In this document: positions 10,734 through 19,003 of the stretch, in pieces | How positions within the stretch are numbered: position 1 is the first letter of the stretch | Layout of the letters: every line of letters starts with the position of its first letter | Origin: Pelargonium cotyledonis | Taxonomy: Eukaryota > Streptophyta > Magnoliopsida > Geraniales > Geraniaceae | NCBI GenBank assembly: GCA_036897625.1 | Contig: JAYMTA010000480.1 | Coordinates: 1 to 28,026 of the forward strand | Reading direction: 5' to 3' | DNA: 28,026 nucleotides | Notes under the pieces: model-generated | The model's input: the letters and a program-made list of their open reading frames with translations, nothing else | What the model was told of the DNA's origin: nothing | Databases searched by the model: none | Program-made: the position numbers and the translations under genes

Positions 10734-13700
10734 ATGGAGAAATCGTGCTCGCTCCTGGTGTACTTCGACAAGGCCACGCCTGCTCTCGCCAATGAGATCA
10801 AGGAAGCTTTAGAAGGTAGCGACGTGGAGGAGAAGATCGAAGCCATGAAGAAAGCTATAATGCTGCTCTTGAACGGCGAGACCATTCACCAACTCTTCAT
10901 CACCATTATCCGCTACGTCCTCACCTCCGAGGACCACACGATCCAAAAGCTTCTCCTCCTCTACTTGGAGATCATCGACAAGATCGATTCCCGAGGCAAG
11001 GTCCTCCCGGAGATGATCCTGATTTGCCAGAACCTGCGCAACAATCTTCAGCACCCGAACGAGTACATTCGCGGCGTCACGCTGCGTTTTCTGTGCCGAC
11101 TGAACGAGACCGAGATCGTCGAGCCGCTGATTCCGTCGATTCTCGCCAATTTGGAGCACCGTCACTCTTTTGTTCGGAGGAACGCGATACTTGCGGTCAT
11201 GGCGGTCTACAAGCTTCCTCAAGGCGAGCAGCTGCTGGAAAGTGCCCCGGAGATCATCGAGAAGGTGTTATCCACTGAGCAGGATGGTTCCAGTAAGAGA
11301 AACGCTTTTCTTATGCTTTTCAATTGTGCTCAAGATCGTGCTATTAACTATCTCTTTACACATATCGATAGAATTAACGATTGGGATGAGGAGCTACAAA
11401 TGGTAGTGCTAGAATTGATTAGGAAGGTTTGTAGAACCAATAAGAATGAGAAAGGGAAGTACATTAAGATTATCGTATCGTTGCTAACTGTTACATCAAG
11501 TGCGGTTGTATATGAATGTGCCACCACACTTGTGTCACTGTCCTCCGCACCCACAGCCATTAGGAATGCGGCAAATACTTTCTGTCAACTTTTGTTATCC
11601 CAAAGTGACAACAATGTGAAGCTCATTTTGCTCGATAGGCTCAATGAACTCAAAAAATCACATAGAGAAATCATGGTTGAGATGGTCATGGACATCCTTA
11701 GAGCACTTTCGAGCCCGAATGTTGATATTCGGAGGAAAACACTTGACATTGCACTTGAGTTGATTACTCCTAGGAGTGTAGATGAGGTTGTTATGATATT
11801 GAAAAAGGAAGTGATGAAGACGCAGGGTGGAGAGCATGAGAAGAATGGAGAGTATAGGCAAATGTTAGTGCAAGCTATACATTCCTGTGCAATTAAGTTC
11901 CCAGAGGTGGCCAGCACAGTTGTGCACCTTTTGATGGATTTCTTGGGTGATACCAATGTGGCTTCAGCTTTGGACGTGGTTGTTTTTGTGCGTGAGATCA
12001 TCGAAACAAACCCGAAATTACGGGTTTCTATTATAACAAGGCTGTTGGATACCTTTTATCAAATCCGTGCTGCGAGGGTATGTTCTTGTGCTCTGTGGAT
12101 AATTGGTGAGTATTGTCTATCCCTTTCCGAAGTTGAGAGTGGGATTGCAACTATCAAGCAATGTCTGGGGGACGTTCCTTTTTATTCTGCACCAAAGGAA
12201 GGGGATGCTCAAGAAACTTCGAAAAGTTCTCATTCTGTGAGTTCCATGGCTGTATCATCTAGAAGACCCGCAGTTCTTTCTGATGGGACATATGCGAGCC
12301 AGAGTGCTGTATTGGAAACTATCATGTCTCCTCCAACTGTCGTACAAGGATCCTTGACTTCCGTCGGAAACTTGAGATCATTGATCCTTTCTGGTGATTT
12401 CTTCCTTGGGGCAGTCGTGGCTTGTACTCTAACAAAACTTGTTCTGAGATTGGAAGAGGTTCAGCCATTGAAAGTTGAAGTGAACAGAGCATTTTCACAG
12501 GCATTATTGATCATGGTCTCCATGCTGCAACTAGGGCAGTCCTCTTTGCTTCCGCAAGCTATCGATGATGATTCTTATGACAGAATTGTCCTGTGCATGA
12601 GATTGCTATGCAATACTGGTGATGAGTGTAGAAAGATATGGCTGCAGTCTTGCCGACAGAGTTTCGTCAAAATGCTTTCTGAGAAGCAGCTCAGGGAAAC
12701 TGAGGAAAGAAAAGCCAAGGCTCAGACATCTCATGCACAACCAGATGATCTAATTGATTTCTACCATTTGAAGAGCCGGAAGGTAACTAAAAAACCAATA
12801 TTTGTTTGCGGTGATGTCCTATGTTTGAGCAGATTTTTGGGCCTTGTTTCTCACCTTATCTTTTCCCTCTTTTTCAAATATTGGAGTTCATATGTTTTTC
12901 TTTCTTCACATGATTTTCTAGGGTATGAGCCAACTTGAGTTGGAAGATGAGGTCCAAGATGATCTCAAACGTGCTACAGGAGAGTTCATAAAGGATGGAG
13001 ATGATGCAAATAAACTCAATCGCATTCTTCAGCTCACAGGATTTAGTGACCCTGTTTATGCCGAAGCATATGTCACGGTTCATCATTATGACATTGTCCT
13101 TGATGTGACCATCATCAATCGAACAAAGGAAACTCTCCAGAACCTATGTTTGGAACTGGCAACCATGGGTGATCTCAAACTTGTGGAGCGTCCACAAAAC
13201 TATACACTTGCTCCGGAGTCGAGCAAGCAGATCAAAGCAAATATTAAGGTGTCCTCGACTGAAACAGGAGTTATATTTGGCAACATTGTGTATGAAACAT
13301 CCTCAAACGTGCTAGAGAGGAATGTTGTTGTTCTCAATGATATCCATATTGATATAATGGATTATATCTCTCCTGCGTCTTGTGCTGACGTGGCTTTCAG
13401 AGCCATGTGGGCTGAATTTGAGTGGGAAAACAAGGTACTTCTCATCCACTGCTTATTTAAGTATAGGCTACTTATTTTTCCTCTTTGAGTTGATGTTGTG
13501 ACTTAAGTAAAAAATGGTTTCAGAATGCACCTGAAGAGTTATGGTTATTTTTTAAAGCTTGTTTCAAACAGACCTATTTCAAAACATTGATTCCTTGGTA
13601 TTTCGTACTTTAGATAGCTGTGAGCCTATGATCAGCTTTACTTGTTAATGGAACTAGTGGGATAATGATGCTTGTGGAGGTTGAGATCACAAATCTGGTT

Positions 13701-14967
13701 TCATATGGCATTTCAAACTTTTTTCAGGTTGCTGTAAATACCGTGATTCAAGATGAGAAGGACTTTTTAATCCACATTGTCAAATCAACTAACATGAAGT
13801 GCCTCACTCCACCGTAAGTTCTATACCTCTTACATCTCATAATAGTACTTCCTCTTCCCTTAACTAAAATACCCTTATCGAGTGTCCTGTGATGATTAGT
13901 ATAGAAGTGCACTGTTTTGACAATTGACACTTTCCATAACAAAATAGTCCAATAGCCTACATAGTATAGTTGATTGTAATTTTGTAAACTTGCCCTGTCT
14001 ACAGATTTCAAATTAGTCCTCCCTTTTGTTGGCAAAATAATATCTTATGCATGAGAGATAAAAAAACTGTAATTAAAAAAAGGGTACATAGGAATTCAAA
14101 TTTGAAAGTTTCTGGCATTTTGTGCAGTATTTTTTGTTATCTATGTATCAACAAACTCATAATCCTGACCTACGAATAATGTGTGCTGAGAAGGTAGCTA
14201 GGCAAATGGGGTGATAAATCTACGAAACACAATGTAATAACTATCATAGCTTGAGAAACATGTTATTATCGATCTTAAATGTATGACCAACCATGCATTG
14301 TTTTTCACTTTTTCTGCATTTGGCATTTTGATCATCATTACCAGAAAATATGTATAAATTTTATTGCTTTTATCTCATTTAAAAATATGAGTAGGACTAT
14401 ATTAGGTTCTGGAAAACTTGATGCATACAAAACTTTAAAACCGAAAGCCACTGAAATTGTAAAATGACACTTATTTTTAAAATGAGATAGTATTATTCAT
14501 GCTGAGAGAAGCAAAATTTAGACACTGTGTCTACACTGTAAAGGACAATTCAAACTTGATTTTGTAAGCTCTGTATTCATTTATGTTGTTGCTAAAGTTG
14601 CTTAATGCATGTTCATATTTCAATACTTATTCCTGCATCCTTGTTTGGTGATTTGGCCGGCAAATTTTTTACATGTCTGATCTGATCGTTCTCTTGCTGG
14701 TTGGACATCAGATCTGCACTAGACGGGGACTGTGGGTTCCTCGCTGCTAATTTGTACGCAAAGAGTGTTTTCGGAGAAGATGCGTTGGTTAACGTAAGTA
14801 TTGAGAAACAAGAAGGCGGTAAGCTCAGTGGATACATTAGGATAAGGAGTAAAACCCAAGGCATTGCCCTTAGTCTTGGGGACAAAATCACTTTGAAACA
14901 GAAGGGAAGCTCTTGCTTTATAGTCTCTCCTACGCTTCCTAAATCCTCGATACAATTATATCTGTAG
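10734..14967 (+). CDS. COPB1: Coatomer subunit beta (beta-COP)
   Basis: Subunit of the COPI coat, which shapes vesicles for retrograde Golgi-to-ER and intra-Golgi traffic. Four coding exons: 10734-12782, 12922-13434, 13728-13813 and 14712-14967, phases 0, 0 and 2, giving 967 residues. The start [19 protein letters not shown] is the family N terminus; an in-frame GTG upstream is not a start. Residues about 20-540 are the adaptin-like HEAT-repeat trunk (for example [20 protein letters not shown] and [19 protein letters not shown]), then a Ser-rich linker, the conserved [20 protein letters not shown] junction at the first splice (683/684), the beta-C domain ([19 protein letters not shown]) and the appendage ending [21 protein letters not shown]. 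Plant homologues as I recall them stop right there at about 948 residues; here 17 more follow ([17 protein letters not shown]). Everything else is intact and highly conserved. The last intron is unusually long, about 900 bp. Confidence 0.96.
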
Positions 14968-15110
14968 TAAATTGTTTGTTCTTATTCTTAAGTCTTGTCT
15001 GATTCTATTATAGTTTTATTCTGTAGATTCGTTTATGTTTGGTACTTTAATATTGTTGTTGTTGTGCCATTGTCCGTCGCAAATAGCGATGCTATATATC
15101 TTAGTACTTC

Positions 15111-15116
15111 AATAAA
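15111..15116 (+). terminator. Candidate poly(A) signal of the beta-COP gene
   Basis: AATAAA about 145 bp beyond the stop codon, after a TTGTTGTTG stretch that fits the U/G-rich far-upstream element of plant genes. Placement is plausible; the cleavage site is not visible. Confidence 0.45.
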
Positions 15117-15163
15117 CAGCTGATGCCATTCTGCTTTGGCGTTTACATTTTGTTGTAAAGTTA

Positions 15164-15484
15164 TTATAAACAGTAAGTGTTTGTCAATTGTCTAGTTTTT
15201 CCTCTATAAATTTTGCTTGCCATTTTACCGTTGGTTTTGTTGTTGTTGAAGAAGAATATGGCCAGAAAATCTCTTAAAGTTTTGCTAAAAGATCCATGAT
15301 TGAAGTTGGCCCGTTGAGGACCATATTTGCCGATTCCCTCGCAATCTGTTGGAGGAAATTGGGCTGCGAAGAACATTGCTGGTGAAGAGAACTTTAGGTG
15401 AGCTCTTTTCATCTTATACATGAAATTAGTTAGAGATTGATTGGTCTTCAAGTTTTGTTGAGTTGAGATCCTTGTGATAGACAA
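15164..15484 (-). other. Open frame of unknown status downstream of beta-COP
   Basis: A 106-codon minus-strand frame whose central part (roughly 15240-15400) has balanced, protein-like composition (for example PAMFFAAQFPPTDCEGIGKYG) and is more GC-rich than its surroundings. The ends are low-complexity. I do not recognise a family. On the plus strand the same patch ends at a good donor-like AG|GTGAGC near 15398, so it could be an exon-like relic. It may equally be chance or a captured fragment. Confidence 0.2.
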
Positions 15485-15488
15485 TTAA

Positions 15489-15668
15489 GGTACAGTTTGA
15501 ATTAGAACTTTGATTCGAGATAAAATTAAGAATAGAAATGAGATTTTCATTTGTCATGTTAGGATTTAGGTGTTTTCCGTCATGAGGAAGGTGTTAGAAC
15601 GAGAACTTGATTCCCATTTCCTTCATTCGCAATTTTCGTTCCAAATTTTTTTAATCCAAACATTGTCC
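15489..15668. mobile_element. Short inverted-repeat MITE (family B)
   Basis: It starts GGTACAGTTTGAATTAGAAC and ends in TTTTAATCCAAACATTGTC, whose reverse complement matches the start. The inner sequence, GAAATGAGATTTTCATTTGTCATG, recurs at 20265-20400, 20840-20942 and 24464-24615. It is non-coding; the target duplication was not resolved, so the superfamily is left open (hAT is likely). Confidence 0.5.
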
Positions 15669-16200
15669 AAGTTCCAAATAGATGCACACACTATTTAACT
15701 TAACAAACTACCTTGAATTTCATCTTCTTGTCAACTCTGGACGGGTCATTCTTGGTTCATTGCGATTTATTAAGGATGTATTTCAGGAATAGTTAACTCG
15801 CATATTGTTCTTAACTAATCATTTTTAAGTCATGTGATTTATCCACGTCGCTCTTACAAATATTACTATAAATTATATATGATTATAAAATTTGGTAGGG
15901 AAAAATTTGTTGCTCCTGTATTCCTATTCGAACGAGGATTAATTTAAGTGTAATATTAGTTGACAAGACAAAAGAAAAAGAACTCATTTGTAGACCGATA
16001 TTGTGGAGAAAGTGAATAAGTGATCACTTTATAACATGCATACATAAAAAGTTGCACTCTCTAGTCTCTACCGTCCATTTGACAAAAACATAAAGCAACA
16101 CACGGTGAACGTAAAAAGTAAAATCCAAAAAAAGGAGAGTGAGGTCAGCGAGTGATGCTGACCGTTGGATAGATCTCCACTTCGTTACAACGCAACCATT
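15669..16200. other. Spacer upstream of the trihelix gene
   Basis: AT-rich and without a credible reading frame. The last 100 bp become less AT-rich and should hold the trihelix promoter; no clear TATA box is seen. Nothing else was recognised. Confidence 0.4.
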
Positions 16201-16339
16201 GCCACCATTGGAATCGCTATCTCTCTGTTCTCTCTTCTTCATCTCTGCTCGTAACCTTCACTCCGATCACTCCACTTTCTTCTCTCAAAACCTCCTCTCT
16301 CGTTGATTCCGACGCCACATCTCACACCTACCGAACTCG

Positions 16340-16342
<3 letters not shown>

Positions 16343-16380
<38 letters not shown>
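16343..16380. repeat. (CT)19 microsatellite in the trihelix leader
   Basis: An uninterrupted CT run, i.e. GA on the other strand, 118 bp upstream of the start codon. Such GAGA tracts are bound by BASIC PENTACYSTEINE (BPC) proteins in plants. The length is likely to vary between individuals. Confidence 0.9.
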
Positions 16381-16383
<3 letters not shown>

Positions 16384-16432
16384 CGCAAAGCTAAACCAAA
16401 GAGAACCTGAAACCTGATCAGAATTTCCACAG

Positions 16433-16440
16433 AAACCCTA
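16433..16440 (+). promoter_or_regulatory. Telobox AAACCCTA in the trihelix leader
   Basis: AAACCCTA, the plant telobox bound by telomere-repeat-binding (TRB) proteins, lies 53 bp after the CT tract and 58 bp before the start codon. Two further AACCCTAA motifs fall within the coding sequence (17047-17054 and 17065-17072). Function is inferred from known telobox biology. Confidence 0.5.
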
Positions 16441-16497
16441 CAGCTCAAGCTCAGATCAGCTCAGCTTTATCTTCAGATTCTATATCTGAATTCTGCG

Positions 16498-17481
16498 ATG
16501 AAATCGGGTGTTGCAGAGACTGTAACTGCGGTTACGGCGGCGAAGAAGACGGCTCCGGATCGCAGTAAGAGAGACGAGTGGAGCGAAGGAGGCGTCATGA
16601 GCTTATTAGACGAGTACGAAGCTAAATGGGTCCTGCGAAACCGCGCTAAGCTCAAGGCGAATGATTGGGACGAGATCGCGCGCCGGGTCTCCGACCGCGA
16701 CGGCGCTGCCAAATCCGCCAAGTCTGCGAGCCAGTGCAAGAACAAGATCGAGTCCTTGAAGAAACGGTACCGATCGGAGTCGTCAGTGGCTCAGAACAAC
16801 GGTTTCGCTTCTGGTTCTGGTCATGCTTCTCAGTGGCAGTTCTATGATAGAATTGATAGCTTGGTGAAAGGTACAGTCACTAACTTCTCCAAATCTAAGC
16901 TTGATGGTGATGTTGTTGCTAATGTTGGTTTAGAGAGTGATCGGAAAATGGAGAATCATAATGGTGAGGCTCAGGTTGGTGAGGTTGGAATTGAGGTAGA
17001 AGAAGGTGAAAATCACATTCCTGGTAGCAATCATGATGATGAGCCTAACCCTAATTCTAACCCAAACCCTAATCTTAGCCCCAATCCTAACATGTTTGCT
17101 GATGATAGTGATTCTAGTTCCAGCACACCAAAGAGGAAGATGGGAAATGCTGGGTTCGAATCGGGGAATATGAATGGTTTTAAGCGGAGGAGGAGATTTG
17201 GGAATGGTGTGGGAGAGAGTATTAGGTTATTGGCTCATTCCATGATGAAGATTGAGCAGGGTTGGATTGAAATGTATAAAGAATCCGAACGCTTGAGAAT
17301 GGATGCTGAGGTTAGGCGAGCTGAATTGGAAGTTAGGCAGACGGAGATCATTGCCAACACTCAGTTGCAGATTGCTAAACTATTTGTGAAGCGATTAAGT
17401 AATCGAAGGGATGGAACTGAGAGCTCGTCTTTCAGAGCTGAAGCTGTTACCAACGTGGAAGCTGAACAGAAAAATGGTTAG
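16498..17481 (+). CDS. Trihelix transcription factor, SIP1/ASIL-like clade
   Basis: Intronless 327-residue nuclear DNA-binding protein. The trihelix domain spans about 25-95: three spaced tryptophans W28, W44 and W57 in RDEWSEGGVMSLLDEYEAKW and NDWDEIARRV, then the third helix SQCKNKIESLKKRYRSE. The fourth amphipathic helix SQWQFYDRIDSLV follows at 111-123. Next come an acidic stretch, an Asn-Pro repeat (182-198) encoded by telomere-like CCTAACCCTAA DNA, an acidic Ser run with TPKRK, and a basic FKRRRRF patch near 227-233, likely nuclear signals. The C terminus (about 240-300) is a long charged helix, AEVRRAELEVRQTEIIANTQ, probably a coiled coil for dimerisation as in SIP1-clade proteins. The start is the first ATG after the CT-rich leader. 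ASIL1/2 repress seed-maturation genes in Arabidopsis; whether this protein does so is not shown. Confidence 0.9.
   Translation: MKSGVAETVTAVTAAKKTAPDRSKRDEWSEGGVMSLLDEYEAKWVLRNRAKLKANDWDEIARRVSDRDGAAKSAKSASQCKNKIESLKKRYRSESSVAQNNGFASGSGHASQWQFYDRIDSLVKGTVTNFSKSKLDGDVVANVGLESDRKMENHNGEAQVGEVGIEVEEGENHIPGSNHDDEPNPNSNPNPNLSPNPNMFADDSDSSSSTPKRKMGNAGFESGNMNGFKRRRRFGNGVGESIRLLAHSMMKIEQGWIEMYKESERLRMDAEVRRAELEVRQTEIIANTQLQIAKLFVKRLSNRRDGTESSSFRAEAVTNVEAEQKNG
17046..17095 (+). repeat. Telomere-like repeat encoding Asn-Pro repeats
   Basis: Degenerate CCTAACC/CCTAATC-type heptamers inside the trihelix coding region, translated as PNPNSNPNPNLSPNPN. Two perfect AACCCTAA octamers are included. It is a disordered linker at protein level and an intragenic telobox cluster at DNA level. 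Confidence 0.65.
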
Positions 17482-18060
17482 GTGTGTTTTCGTTTCGAAT
17501 CTTTGGATGATCGTGTTCTAGTGTCCTATTATTTTTTCATTTGGTTTTGTATGTTAAAGCATCATCCAAGATTTCCTTTTTTGTCATTTGTTCTTAATCA
17601 TCAAAGAAGTTGTTTCGCGGATATTTGTTGACTCATTTACTAATCCCTAGAGTTGGCAATTCGTGTCTCAACCTGTGACACAACATGAAATAAGCATGTT
17701 CTGGGCTCACTAATTCTGTGATCGTGCTGTGTTTGTGTCGGAGTACCAACACATTTGATAATTGTGTCGGGTTTGTGTTGAGCCTCAAAAACACTCACGC
17801 ACTTGTGATCAATTATTTGTATTGTTACACACCTAACATGAACAATTAAGGGTTATAATAGTATGTTAACTAAAAAAACTTAGCTAGTCTTATTGTTTAT
17901 ATTATTTTTGTATGTTTAGTCTACTTCGTTGTGTTAAATTTTCGATATTTAATAGCGTTGTTCGTGTTGCGTATAATACAGGATGCTGATGATTTGAAGA
18001 ATGGAACTTTGATCTTCATGTTTCTCATGATGGAACAGAACTCACTCTGGTATGAATTCT
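17482..18060 (+). other. 3' region of the trihelix gene, possible intron in the 3' UTR
   Basis: Right after the stop codon the sequence reads TTAG|GTGTGT, a possible donor, and ATAATACAG|GATGCTG at 17973-17988 is a fair acceptor. Splicing would remove about 500 bp containing a family A repeat and leave a short UTR exon from 17982. The signals are seen; splicing is speculation. Confidence 0.25.
17648..17830. mobile_element. hAT-like MITE, incomplete (family A)
   Basis: Starts TAGAGTTGGCAATTCGTGTC and continues with the GTGTCGGGTTTGTGTT wording typical of this family. I could not find a clean opposite end; the right boundary is approximate. Confidence 0.4.
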
Positions 18061-18289
18061 GATGCATCCTAGTCTGAATTATGCTATCTGCAATGCTAAT
18101 ATTTAAAATCATCTCTGTAAAATGTATTATATTCACATCTTGATCATAGAGGTGAAGTGATTTAATGATAATTATGATGCTAATGTGATTGAAATAAACA
18201 TGATGTGCGTCTGTTATAGAAAACTATATCACAATCACAAACCTTTGCTACTATGGATTCCCGATTATCCAGCCTTTGCGGCCTCTGTC

Positions 18290-18420
18290 TACAACCGACA
18301 ATTCGGATATGAACCTGCGGGCACCCGTAACTTGTAGCTTTGGGTCACAATAAATGGTTAGGTTCAGTTGAAAATCGCGGGGCAACCGAAACCTGACCCA
18401 AAACCCAAATTGCCCCTCTC
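18290..18420. mobile_element. hAT-like MITE, worn (family A)
   Basis: Left end ACCGACAATTCGG, right end reverse complement GGCAATTTGGGTTTTGGG, with the Gly-Pro-rich-looking CGGGCACCCG / GGGGCAACC centre common in this family. Nine of the first twelve bases match the family start. No clear duplication. Confidence 0.4.
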
Positions 18421-18503
18421 CAGAGCTTTCTTTCCCTCTTTACCTAACTCTTTTGCAATTTCTGTGTGGAGTTCTTGTGGATTAATATTAGATTGGATCT
18501 CAA

Positions 18504-18592
18504 CCGAGCTGGCAATAGATTGCGGATTGTAAAGGCCTAGCCCGACTTGGACTAATAGGGTTGTGAGCATCAGATCCAAATTGACAACTCTG
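18504..18592. mobile_element. hAT-like MITE, short copy (family A)
   Basis: An 89-bp copy with left end CCGAGCTGGCAATAGATT and right end reverse complement CAGAGTTGTCAATTTGGATC, clear imperfect inverted repeats. It lies 84 bp after the preceding copy. No convincing target duplication. Confidence 0.45.
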
Positions 18593-18904
18593 AGTTCTAA
18601 AGTATGTGGCATTGCAATTAGTTGTTTTATTGCATATTTATTAATTTGCTACTTGATGAACTCACAACAGTTAACAATCACACCAAAATTAATTTCAAAA
18701 TTGCGAACTCTACCAAATTTATCAAAATTCTGTTTAAAACAACACAACATGGACACTGTACCGAAAGAGTTACGAACACTGAAATCTATACTGAAATCTA
18801 TGCATATAAATACAAAGAGGACTTTCAATCATGACATGGCTATGCCTCACTCTAGCTTTGAGAAATTGTCCACTGCTCAGACTTGATGCAGTGAAGAGAG
18901 AAGG

Positions 18905-18939
18905 CTCTCTCTCTCTCTCCCTCTCTCACACACACACAT
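18905..18939. repeat. Compound (CT)n-(CA)n microsatellite
   Basis: A CT run with one interruption passes into a CA run. It lies 65-100 bp beyond the stop codon of the minus-strand gene at 19004, probably in its 3' UTR. Confidence 0.85.
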
Positions 18940-19003
18940 AAACGGGCAATAGCATCGCAAGTATGAGGTTAGGAATCATCAACCTGGTAGTTATTCTACT
19001 CTC

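Noticed and set aside
12783-12938. Extension of the first beta-COP frame past HLKSRK
   Set aside because: It is intron read-through; GTAACT donor and CTAG acceptor restore the conserved [12 protein letters not shown] junction.
16239-16448. Minus-strand frame with Glu-Arg repeats
   Set aside because: It is the (CT)19 microsatellite read in reverse.
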